The notes beneath the pieces are model-generated. The model saw only the letters and a list, made by a program, of their open reading frames with translations, was not told the DNA's origin and did not search any database. DNA of 12,341 bases from JBDLSO01 sp039799445 (GTDB lineage: Bacteria; Patescibacteriota; Minisyncoccia; Phycocordibacterales; UBA5272). The position numbers and the translations under genes are program-made. This document shows positions 6,753-12,151 of the stretch, one piece after another; the first letter of the stretch is position 1; each line of letters opens with the position of its first letter. The stretch lies in assembly GCA_039799445.1 (NCBI GenBank), contig JBDLSO010000014.1:1-12341 (forward strand). Direction: 5' to 3'.

Positions 6753-6849
6753 GCGCGCAGAATCGCGAATATAGAATGATGAATGTAGAAAGTAATACAA
6801 CATACATATATTTTTCCTATTTCATATTCTGTATGTCGTGCTATACTTT

Positions 6850-6898
6850 TATTTTACATAGGACTACCCTATGTAAAATACTATTTTTTATTTTTTAT
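6850..6898 (+). terminator. Intrinsic terminator downstream of the recombinase gene
   Basis: A perfect 13-bp inverted repeat (TATTTTACATAGG and its complement, 5-nt loop, 6850-6880) is followed on plus by CTATTTTTTATTTTTT. It lies about 97 nt after the recombinase stop and directly abuts the stop of the minus-strand gene at 6881, so it may also fold at the 3' end of that mRNA. Confidence 0.8.
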
Positions 6899-7075
6899 AT
6901 ATTTTTTGGTGTAATAAAAGAGCGTTACTAACAAAGATATACTAGAGGTAAATAATAAAAATAAAGAAAAATAGAAGGTCGTGTGCAGGTTATAGTATTC
7001 TGAAAGACCAACACCACTAAGCGATATTACTACCACCCAAAGATTTTGATTAAGGTTTATATTTATTTTATCCAT
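6881..7075 (-). CDS. Small membrane protein (64 aa)
   Basis: This is a short protein with two hydrophobic segments (about 12-26 and 32-53) and a strongly basic, Lys/Asn-rich C-terminus. I do not recognise a family. The ATG lies only 3 nt after the stop of the gene at 7079-7411, so the pair form an operon with likely translational coupling. No Shine-Dalgarno sequence is present. The coding region is very AT-rich. Function cannot be inferred beyond a membrane location. Confidence 0.6.
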   Translation of the reverse strand: MDKININLNQNLWVVVISLSGVGLSEYYNLHTTFYFSLFLLFTSSISLLVTLFYYTKKYIKNKK

Positions 7076-7078
7076 GTT

Positions 7079-7411
7079 TTATATTTTTGTCACACTTTCG
7101 TTTGTACTAACTTCATTTTTACAAAATTCAAAAGCATCATTTTTATTTGGGAAAGCTCTAAAAACTCTCTTAATTTCATCTGCTTCGTAAATACTACTAC
7201 TGTTGGTGTCATTCAAAGCCCAAGCTTCATATTTGTAATAACTTTCTTTATTCTCTGAGATATCAGTACCTGCCGGAATATAGTAGATTAATGAAGTACA
7301 GATCTCTTTATTTTTTTGATTTTTATTGTAATAATATACAGACCCACCAATTAGTATCAGAAATATAGCTATACCAATTCTTTTATTTTGTGCAGTCAAA
7401 TGTTTTTTCAT
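7079..7411 (-). CDS. Small membrane-anchored or exported protein of unknown function
   Basis: This 110-aa protein has a basic N-terminus (MKKHLTAQNKR), one hydrophobic segment (about 12-28) and an extracytoplasmic domain of about 80 residues. Two cysteines (in KEICTSL and FEFCKNE) could form a disulfide outside the membrane. No family is recognised. The start is the third of three in-frame ATGs, chosen because it lies 6 nt after TATACT as in other genes here. It heads a two-gene operon with the 64-aa membrane protein. Its promoter is back to back with that of the plus-strand gene at 7480, around a perfect inverted repeat. Confidence 0.65.
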   Translation of the reverse strand: MKKHLTAQNKRIGIAIFLILIGGSVYYYNKNQKNKEICTSLIYYIPAGTDISENKESYYKYEAWALNDTNSSSIYEADEIKRVFRAFPNKNDAFEFCKNEVSTNESVTKI

Positions 7412-7417
7412 ATTCAT

Positions 7418-7423
7418 AGTATA
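7418..7423 (-). promoter_or_regulatory. -10 box of leaderless promoter
   Basis: TATACT on the minus strand lies 6 nt (ATGAAT) before the chosen ATG at 7411. Confidence 0.5.
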
Positions 7424-7438
7424 TATCAAATCTAAAAA

Positions 7439-7468
7439 ATAGCATATTTATAAATATAAATATGCTAT
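7439..7468. repeat. Perfect inverted repeat between divergent promoters
   Basis: ATAGCATATTTA and its complement (12-bp arms, 6-nt spacer) lie between the divergent genes at 7411 and 7480. The right arm overlaps the plus-strand -10 box TATACT (7466-7471), a position suited to an operator that could control both genes. It may also simply be an AT-rich cruciform. Confidence 0.6.
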
Positions 7469-7471
7469 ACT
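7466..7471 (+). promoter_or_regulatory. -10 box for the 60-aa protein gene
   Basis: TGCTATACT, an extended -10, ends 8 nt before the ATG at 7480. The predicted mRNA is leaderless or has 1-2 leader nucleotides. Confidence 0.5.
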
Positions 7472-7479
7472 TTCAGTAT

Positions 7480-7662
7480 ATGGAACCAAATGGACAACAA
7501 ATAGAAGACCTAAGTGATGCACCAAATATACAAGACTTGATGCAAAAGCCAGCCCCACCAACGACAACACAAAAGAAATCATCAACACTCACACTTGTTG
7601 TTGTACTTTTGGTGGTTGTTGTAGCCGCAGCAGTATTTGCAATGTATAGCGGTCTTATCTAA
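7480..7662 (+). CDS. Small tail-anchored-type membrane protein (60 aa)
   Basis: A hydrophilic, Pro/Gln/Asp-rich N-terminal half (with APPTTTQKKSS before the membrane) is followed by one very hydrophobic C-terminal helix (about 37-59, rich in V, L and A) and no tail. This is a C-tail anchor or small single-pass protein with the N-terminus in the cytoplasm. No family is recognised. The ATG at 7480 is preferred to an upstream in-frame ATG at 7462, because 7462 would lie upstream of the -10 box. Confidence 0.65.
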   Translation: MEPNGQQIEDLSDAPNIQDLMQKPAPPTTTQKKSSTLTLVVVLLVVVVAAAVFAMYSGLI

Positions 7663-7667
7663 AACCA

Positions 7668-7703
7668 GATACAAGATACTCTGTCTCATATGATATCTGT
7701 ATC
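7668..7703 (+). terminator. Hairpin between small membrane protein genes
   Basis: GATACAAGATA and TATCTGTATC pair as a 10-bp stem with one bulged A and a loop of about 15 nt. The structure sits just after the stop at 7662 and before the next -10 box. It has no U-tract, so it is a weak terminator candidate or an mRNA end stabiliser. Confidence 0.35.
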
Positions 7704-7704
7704 G

Positions 7705-7710
7705 TAGTAT
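7705..7710 (+). promoter_or_regulatory. Candidate -10 box for the gene at 7718
   Basis: TAGTAT lies 7 nt before the ATG at 7718. It is a weaker match than the other -10 boxes in the window. Confidence 0.35.
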
Positions 7711-7717
7711 TGTATAT

Positions 7718-8113
7718 ATGGAAAGAAAGCAAATACTAATAGAAAGAGAGAGTAGTATGCAATCAAAAAGCACACAGAAAAGTGGAGTATTCTCCAAAAT
7801 AAAAATGATTGTATTCTTGGCAGTCGTTTTGGCTATTGTCTTTTTCATCGGAAGTACTCTCGGAGTCAATACACTTCGCCAAATGAGAGCAGAAACACAA
7901 GTCACAAGATTTGTGAAAGCACTGTACCCTGATCAGTCTGTAGTTGGCAAAATCTGCCAAGGGGAAGATACCGACACGGACGGATATGTCTCGTGTGCGG
8001 TGACACTCACCTTGAGAGAGAATCCTCTTTCTGTACAATGCCCAACTATACTCAAATCATATCTTGGTACTACATGTAGACTCACTCCAGGTACTAGTCC
8101 TGTCAATATATAA
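7718..8113 (+). CDS. Single-pass membrane protein with small cysteine-containing domain
   Basis: This 131-aa protein has a basic N-terminal region, one membrane helix (about 30-49) and an extracytoplasmic domain of about 80 residues with four cysteines (in GKICQGE, YVSCAV, VQCPT and TTCRL). These could form two disulfides. The acidic stretch GEDTDTDGY between the first two cysteines could bind a metal, but this is speculative. No family is recognised. An alternative start is the ATG at 7757, after the purine-rich AGAAAGAGAGAG. The gene ends 4 nt before the exonuclease III gene, so the two are probably cotranscribed. Confidence 0.7.
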   Translation: MERKQILIERESSMQSKSTQKSGVFSKIKMIVFLAVVLAIVFFIGSTLGVNTLRQMRAETQVTRFVKALYPDQSVVGKICQGEDTDTDGYVSCAVTLTLRENPLSVQCPTILKSYLGTTCRLTPGTSPVNI

Positions 8114-8117
8114 ACAT

Positions 8118-8882
8118 ATGTTACTTTGTAGTTGGAATGTAAATGGTATCAGATCTGCCTTTAATAAAGATACTTTCAAACAAGTATTTGAACTCGGTGC
8201 TGATATTATCTGTGTACAAGAAACAAAAGCCGAAAGTACGCAACTCTCAGAAGCTCAAAAGAATTATTTTGGCTACAGTTCGGTGTTTGAAAGCTCTCGC
8301 ACCCGCAAAGGATATTCGGGTGTTGCGGTGTATAGTCGTGTGCCGTTCAAACTGCTTCACGCCACAATGAATGCCAAAGACTTTATCGACGAAGAAGGTC
8401 GTACACTTGTCTGCGAATTCGAAGCGTTTTATCTCATCAATACCTATTTCCCAAATGGTGGTAAAAGTGAGGAGCATTATCAGTACAAACTCGAATACTA
8501 TGCGCATTTTTTGAAACTTGCCCAAAAATTAGAATTGATAAAGCCTGTTATATTTTGCGGAGACATCAATGCGACCAATGCCGATATTGATCTTGCTCGT
8601 CCCAAAGAGAATGCTGGTAAGCTAGGTTGTACCGATGCAGAGCGAACGGCACTCAAAACATTTACTGACAATTTCATAGACACATATCGCTACTATAATG
8701 GTGATAAAGTGCAATATACGTGGTGGGACCAGAAGACCCGCAGTCGCGACAAAAATGTCGGCTGGCGTATTGACTATTTCTATACTACAAAAAATATAGC
8801 AGACAAAATACGAAAGGCAGAGATTCGTGACGATATATATGGTAGTGACCACTGCCCCATCACGCTTGAGATAGAGTTATAG
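8118..8882 (+). CDS. xthA: Exodeoxyribonuclease III / AP endonuclease
   Basis: This 254-aa protein of the Xth/EEP family is close to the usual 250-270 aa. All catalytic motifs are present: SWNVNGIR (5-12), VQETK with E35, TYFPN with Y110, FCGDIN with D149 and N151, GWRIDYF with D219, and GSDHCPI with D244 and H245. The enzyme cleaves DNA 5' to abasic sites and removes nucleotides from 3' ends during base-excision repair, using Mg2+. The start at 8118 is preferred to an in-frame start inside the previous gene, because MLLCSWNVNG matches the family N-terminus. It follows the upstream small membrane protein gene by 4 nt and lacks a Shine-Dalgarno sequence, so translation probably depends on coupling. 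Confidence 0.96.
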   Translation: MLLCSWNVNGIRSAFNKDTFKQVFELGADIICVQETKAESTQLSEAQKNYFGYSSVFESSRTRKGYSGVAVYSRVPFKLLHATMNAKDFIDEEGRTLVCEFEAFYLINTYFPNGGKSEEHYQYKLEYYAHFLKLAQKLELIKPVIFCGDINATNADIDLARPKENAGKLGCTDAERTALKTFTDNFIDTYRYYNGDKVQYTWWDQKTRSRDKNVGWRIDYFYTTKNIADKIRKAEIRDDIYGSDHCPITLEIEL

Positions 8883-8883
8883 T

Positions 8884-8908
8884 GCAAGCGTACTTTGCGT
8901 GCACTTGC
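8884..8908. terminator. Hairpin between convergent genes
   Basis: GCAAG-C-GTAC and GTGC-A-CTTGC form an imperfect stem around a 5-nt loop in the 61-nt gap between the exonuclease III stop (8882) and the convergent gene ending at 8944. There is no U-tract. It may limit read-through in both directions. Confidence 0.35.
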
Positions 8909-8943
8909 TTGCAAGACAATCCAGCCACCCTTGGGCTTCCAAA

Positions 8944-9576
8944 TTACTTTTTCAACTCTTCAGAAAGTTCAGACAAAGTACCCCTGACTTCTACTAGAAA
9001 GTCTTCTTGTATTTCCCGTATTTGTTTTTGATATGTCAGACTTTTTGTTTCGGCGAGTTTACGAAGTTCTGCGGTATTTATCTTGCGTATTTCTTTTGCA
9101 TTCGTTGTTTGTATTGGACATGTTTTAGGATTGTCTTCGTCGATGTAATTGGTGAGTGTTTTGCGTACAAGTGTGTCTACTTCTGATTTTGTTATTTGAA
9201 TACTTTCTTGTAAGTCGTCGATTTTGTTGCGGCGTTCATCTATGGTTTTGAGTACTTCTTCTTTGTGGTCTGCAACTATATCTTTCTTTTCTGTCTCTTC
9301 TAGCTTACTCTCTATTTTTTGAAAAATGGTTTGTATATTTTGATCTTGCTCCTTTCGTACACTCTTTATCTCTTCTATTTTCTTTTGGGCTTTGTTTTTG
9401 TCTACGAGTTTGAATACTGCTGTGACCTCTGCTTGGTATCGGGTAGAGCACGCCTTGACCGAAAGTGCAGCAGACAAGCTAGGAGTAGTTGTGGCATTTT
9501 GTGCACCCGCCACAAAAGGCATAACGCTTGATGCGAGTAGTATAGTGCATGCAGTGAGTAGATATTTTGATTTCAT
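8944..9576 (-). CDS. Exported coiled-coil protein, last gene of sigma-factor operon
   Basis: This 210-aa protein has a clear Sec signal peptide (about 1-25, likely cut after VAGA). The mature part is almost entirely charged and helical, with long Lys/Glu/Gln-rich heptad-like stretches (about 55-140 and 160-208). Two cysteines remain after the signal (in VKACSTR and PKTCPIQ) and could form a disulfide. No family is recognised. The ATG is 3 nt after the stop of the probable anti-sigma gene. The genes for sigma factor, membrane anti-sigma factor and exported coiled coil are coupled, which suggests this protein senses or relays an envelope signal, in the manner of CpxP- or RseB-like proteins. That role is inference from context. 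A TATAAT next to the ATG may be chance. Confidence 0.8.
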   Translation of the reverse strand: MKSKYLLTACTILLASSVMPFVAGAQNATTTPSLSAALSVKACSTRYQAEVTAVFKLVDKNKAQKKIEEIKSVRKEQDQNIQTIFQKIESKLEETEKKDIVADHKEEVLKTIDERRNKIDDLQESIQITKSEVDTLVRKTLTNYIDEDNPKTCPIQTTNAKEIRKINTAELRKLAETKSLTYQKQIREIQEDFLVEVRGTLSELSEELKK

Positions 9577-9579
9577 ATA

Positions 9580-10095
9580 TTATATTGAGTTAGAAATTGC
9601 AAATAGGTCAGTATTTGCTTCGATTTCGGCAAGTAATTCACTTTCAAGAGCAGTACTGAGTTCTACAACATCACTTTGAGTAGTGTTTTTTTGAAGCAAA
9701 ACAAATGCTTTTTCTGTTTGAGTAGTGTCCGATACTGCAATATTTTCAACTGGATTTGTAGATATATTTTCTGAAACAGTATTTGAAGAGAGTACATCCC
9801 CCGCCTTTTTTTCTGTGTATACATTTGAAATACCGATATATACCACAAATACCGCCATACATGCACTCGCTATTTTCAATATTGAGCCATAGGGAGACAG
9901 CTGTACTTTTTTCTTCAATAGACGACTTTTCTGTCCTTTGTTGTATGGCGACGGAGATACAGAAACGTGAGGCGCAACTTTTTGTATTTTTAATTTTTGC
10001 AATAGCAACACGAAAGAGCTTTCGCGTGGCGCAAGTTCGGTACTCACTTTTTTGAGTAATTGTACTATGTCATTGTCTGTGTATTCTTTATTCAT
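9580..10095 (-). CDS. Probable membrane-anchored anti-sigma factor
   Basis: This 171-aa protein has a cytoplasmic N-terminal region of about 68 residues, rich in Lys and Ser, one membrane helix (about 71-93) and an external region of about 78 residues rich in Thr, Val, Ser and Glu. The ATG at 10095 overlaps the stop of the sigma gene by 8 nt (ATGAATAA), which implies coupled translation and roughly equal amounts of the two proteins. The layout matches ECF sigma/anti-sigma pairs in which a single-pass protein holds the sigma factor at the membrane. No zinc-binding H-x3-C-x2-C anti-sigma motif is present, so if it is an anti-sigma factor it is of a different type. The assignment rests on gene order and topology. 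Confidence 0.7.
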   Translation of the reverse strand: MNKEYTDNDIVQLLKKVSTELAPRESSFVLLLQKLKIQKVAPHVSVSPSPYNKGQKSRLLKKKVQLSPYGSILKIASACMAVFVVYIGISNVYTEKKAGDVLSSNTVSENISTNPVENIAVSDTTQTEKAFVLLQKNTTQSDVVELSTALESELLAEIEANTDLFAISNSI

Positions 10096-10627
10096 TGTGT
10101 AATATGTATTCACGTAGTTTTTTGAGTCCGCGTGACTCAAGTTGTCTGACATTGGCTTCTGTCTTGCGGAGCATGTGGGCAACTTCTTTTGTGGACAGTT
10201 CGCTGAGGAATTTAAGCTCCAACACCTCCCTTTGGTCTCGCTGTATCTGTTCTAGAGCATGCAGTACCAATAAAGTGTCTTCGCTGAGTATTTGCTTTTC
10301 TATTTGTGACCTCTCATCACTCGGTATGTTTTCTTCGATTCCTTCTTCAAAAAGGAATGGTCTTTTCTTTTTACTGTTGTTGATGAGTAGGTTTCGGGCA
10401 ATAGTGAAGAGATAGTGAAGTGGGGAGTCTTTTTGAGTTTTGTACAAATGAAGCGAAGAGAGGAATCTGACAAAGACATCTCCTGTTATGTCCTCTGCTA
10501 ATTCTTTGTCTCTCGTTCGCGTAAAGACATATTTAAATACGGGAGTATATAACTCCGTATACAGAGTGCCATAGGCAGTCATATCCCCCGCTTGGGCTTT
10601 TTGTACTAAATCTGTAAAATCTATCAC
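10088..10627 (-). CDS. ECF-type RNA polymerase sigma factor
   Basis: This 179-aa protein carries region 2 (about 15-82; LYTPVFKYVFTRTRDKELAEDITGDVFV around 26-53, HYLFTIARNLL at 71-81) and region 4 (about 120-175; the helix-turn-helix LSTKEVAHMLRKTEANVRQL at 144-163). It lacks region 3, as expected for ECF (group 4) sigma factors, which redirect RNA polymerase to stress or envelope genes. The GTG at 10627 is chosen as start because it lies 9 nt after a TATACT box and gives a family-length N-terminus; an in-frame upstream start would overlap the promoter. It is the first gene of a three-gene operon with overlapping or near-overlapping junctions. Target promoters cannot be named from this window; a second TATACTTTT just upstream could reflect autoregulation. 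Confidence 0.92.
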   Translation of the reverse strand: MIDFTDLVQKAQAGDMTAYGTLYTELYTPVFKYVFTRTRDKELAEDITGDVFVRFLSSLHLYKTQKDSPLHYLFTIARNLLINNSKKKRPFLFEEGIEENIPSDERSQIEKQILSEDTLLVLHALEQIQRDQREVLELKFLSELSTKEVAHMLRKTEANVRQLESRGLKKLREYILHNE

Positions 10628-10636
10628 CTTCCATAT

Positions 10637-10642
10637 AGTATA
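10637..10642 (-). promoter_or_regulatory. -10 box of the sigma-factor operon
   Basis: TATACT on the minus strand lies 9 nt before the GTG start. The RNA would be leaderless or nearly so. A second TATACT lies about 14 nt further upstream. Confidence 0.45.
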
Positions 10643-10688
10643 ACAGGAAAAGTATAGAAGTGTGACAATCAAGAGATATTCTCTACCT

Positions 10689-10716
10689 CTTTGAAATAAT
10701 ATATATTATTTCAAAG
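10689..10716 (-). repeat. 28-bp perfect palindrome spanning the pgk stop codon
   Basis: CTTTGAAATAATAT is followed directly by its exact complement. The pgk TAA (10706-10708) lies within it, so the last codons of pgk form one arm. It has no U-tract. It may act as a 3' mRNA stem-loop or a weak terminator before the sigma operon. Confidence 0.6.
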
Positions 10717-11809
10717 CGATAATCCCTGGTAACGTACCTTTTGCTAAATATTCAAGCATAGCTCCCCCACCAGTTGAGACGAAGCTTAATTTGTGTTCAA
10801 GTTTCAATTTTTGTACAGTAGCAACTGAGTCTCCTCCCCCAACTATTGTTAGCGCTTTTGAGGTCGCCATAGCTTTGAGAACAGCTTCGGTGCCGGCAGC
10901 AAAACCATGTTCATAGTCACCAAGTGGGCCATTGAGCAATACCATCTGTGCATCTTTTATTTTTGCAACTATCTGTGCAACTGTGGTAGGTCCTGCATCA
11001 AGTATGCGGTCGCGCGCCCCAACTTTTTCAGCAAGCTTTATCTCGCGCGAGTCTGTGATGATATCAAGTGGTGTGTATACAGATTTTGCATGTAGTATAT
11101 TTTTTGGAACTACTGTATCGTCTACCAACGAAGTCCCTACTTCGAGTCCGCGCGCTTTGAAAAAATCATTGGCAACAGCACCACCGACAAAAAGTGTGTC
11201 TGCTTTGTTTTTGTAGGAGCTCAGCAGAGGTAATTTGGTAGATATTTTTGCACCTCCTAGTATAAAGACAAAAGGGTGTTTTGGTGAGAGACATTTTGAA
11301 AGTTGCTTAATCTCTTCGGCAAGTTGTAGTCCAGCGAATGAGGGCAGGTATTTGGGGATACCGACAATCGATGCATGCTTTCTATGCGAGGCAGAGAAGG
11401 CGTCACTCACAAACACATCTGCCATACCAGCGAGTGTTTTGGCAAAGAGCGTATTGTTGCTTTTCTCCCCCGCATCGGTGCGGAGATTTTCGAGTATCAC
11501 GATGTCGCCTGCTGTCATTTTTTCTCTAGCAGAGAGAACTTCTTCTCCAAAGATATGTGGGACAAAATGTACATTCTGTATTTTTTTGGCAAGATGTTTT
11601 GCAACTGGGGCGAGTGACGCACCAGTCTCACCGAGATGCGATATCACAATAGTGCGCGCACCCTTTTTTTGTAGATACAGAAGAGTAGGGATAATTTTTG
11701 AAATACGAAAATCATCACGCACCTTGCCATCCACGAGCGGTACATTTAAGTCTGCTCGTAGTAGCACGTATTGATTCTTTTTTATTTTTGCTTGTGTGAT
11801 TGATTTCAT
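10706..11809 (-). CDS. pgk: Phosphoglycerate kinase
   Basis: This 367-aa protein converts 1,3-bisphosphoglycerate and ADP to 3-phosphoglycerate and ATP, a substrate-level ATP source likely to matter much in a reduced fermentative metabolism. Substrate-binding residues are visible in LLRADLNVP (16-24), SHLG (57-60), ENLRTDAGE (107-115) and SDAFSASHRKHAS (135-147). Nucleotide-side motifs are GGAKIS (185-190), LNGPLGDYE (292-300), GGGDSVA (324-330) and STGGGA (345-350). It is shorter than typical PGKs (about 390-415 aa): the SHLGRP loop lacks RP and the following loop is trimmed, and the usual DAFG is DAFS. The ATG at 11809 gives the family N-terminus and lies 6 nt after TATACT. No other glycolytic gene is nearby. 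Confidence 0.97.
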   Translation of the reverse strand: MKSITQAKIKKNQYVLLRADLNVPLVDGKVRDDFRISKIIPTLLYLQKKGARTIVISHLGETGASLAPVAKHLAKKIQNVHFVPHIFGEEVLSAREKMTAGDIVILENLRTDAGEKSNNTLFAKTLAGMADVFVSDAFSASHRKHASIVGIPKYLPSFAGLQLAEEIKQLSKCLSPKHPFVFILGGAKISTKLPLLSSYKNKADTLFVGGAVANDFFKARGLEVGTSLVDDTVVPKNILHAKSVYTPLDIITDSREIKLAEKVGARDRILDAGPTTVAQIVAKIKDAQMVLLNGPLGDYEHGFAAGTEAVLKAMATSKALTIVGGGDSVATVQKLKLEHKLSFVSTGGGAMLEYLAKGTLPGIIALK

Positions 11810-11815
11810 ACAAAA

Positions 11816-11821
11816 AGTATA
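11816..11821 (-). promoter_or_regulatory. pgk: -10 box of leaderless pgk promoter
   Basis: TATACT on the minus strand lies exactly 6 nt (TTTTGT region) before the pgk ATG, so the transcript is predicted to start at the ATG. Confidence 0.6.
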
Positions 11822-11823
11822 AC

Positions 11824-11851
11824 ACACATATAATATGTGTGATGAATCACA
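11824..11851. promoter_or_regulatory. Two tandem inverted repeats upstream of pgk
   Basis: ACACATA-TAA-TATGTGT (11824-11840) and TGTGAT-GA-ATCACA (11838-11851) lie directly upstream of the pgk -10 box, where a repressor or activator would bind. The second resembles a CRP/FNR-type half-site pair but with a shorter 4-nt centre than CRP sites. They may be operators; no regulator is identified. Confidence 0.4.
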
Positions 11852-11852
11852 T

Positions 11853-11879
11853 AAAAAAAAGCCGGAGTCTATCCGGCTT
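11853..11879 (-). terminator. Strong intrinsic terminator after the 48-aa exported protein gene
   Basis: On the minus strand AAGCCGGA-TAGAC-TCCGGCTT is followed by a run of eight Ts. This is the clearest rho-independent terminator in the window. It lies 4 nt past the stop at 11883 and insulates pgk from the small gene. Confidence 0.92.
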
Positions 11880-11882
11880 GTG

Positions 11883-12029
11883 CTATGTGTATCTGTGTCC
11901 CCAAGGCGGCGCCCAGGAGGGGGCATATATTTTTGGTCTTTCTACTTTCTCTATCTCGCTTTGAGTTTCACGCATCGCGGATGTCTGTGCTGTGCACAGT
12001 ATGAGCATGAGTGGAATTATTTTCTTCAT
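11883..12029 (-). CDS. Very small exported protein with VER-Y-P motif (48 aa)
   Basis: The product starts MKKIIPLMLILCTAQTSA, a compact Sec signal (probable cut after TSA), leaving a mature peptide of about 30 residues: a charged stretch, then VERPKIYAPSWAPPWG (29-44) and HRYT at the end. The motif VERxx[VI]Y[VA]Pxx[IA]P is shared with the 87-aa exported protein at 5345-5608, at the same distance after the signal. No known family is recognised. Support for translation is good: AAAAGGAG lies 5 nt before the ATG, a TTGAAA-16-TATATT promoter lies upstream, and a textbook terminator follows the stop. It forms a single-gene transcription unit. Confidence 0.75.
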   Translation of the reverse strand: MKKIIPLMLILCTAQTSAMRETQSEIEKVERPKIYAPSWAPPWGHRYT

Positions 12030-12051
12030 ACTGTCTCCTTTTCTACATATC

Positions 12052-12079
12052 AATATACACGCAATTTATTTTTTTTCAA
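12052..12079 (-). promoter_or_regulatory. Promoter of the 48-aa exported protein gene
   Basis: On the minus strand, TTGAAA (12074-12079) and TATATT (12052-12057) are 16 nt apart. The predicted leader is about 17 nt and carries the ribosome binding site AAAAGGAG (12035-12042). Confidence 0.65.
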
Positions 12080-12094
12080 ATATACTCAATTAAA

Positions 12095-12127
12095 TAAAAA
12101 AGACCTGCGCTGGTAATCACGCGGGTC
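12095..12127 (-). terminator. Terminator after the 29-aa peptide gene
   Basis: On the minus strand GACC-C-GCG pairs with CGC-A-GGTC (one C-A mismatch, loop of about 10 nt) and is followed by TTTTTTA. The loop sequence TGATTA can pair with TAATCAC at the preceding stop codon (12148-12154), giving a possible competing fold. Confidence 0.7.
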
Positions 12128-12151
12128 GATGCTTTTGGGCAAAGGTTGTGA

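Noticed and set aside
6842..6890. TGCTATACT followed by a strong terminator hairpin, read as a possible small RNA
   Set aside because: The start would fall inside the 5' arm of the hairpin, leaving no meaningful RNA body. More likely it is a chance TATACT before the recombinase terminator.
9571..9590. TATAAT directly before the ATG of the exported coiled-coil gene as a separate promoter
   Set aside because: Only 2 nt separate it from the ATG and it overlaps the stop codon of the previous gene. Operon transcription explains expression better.
11235..11774. Plus-strand open frame of 179 codons opposite pgk
   Set aside because: It lies fully within pgk, which is certain by motifs, and has no recognisable domains.
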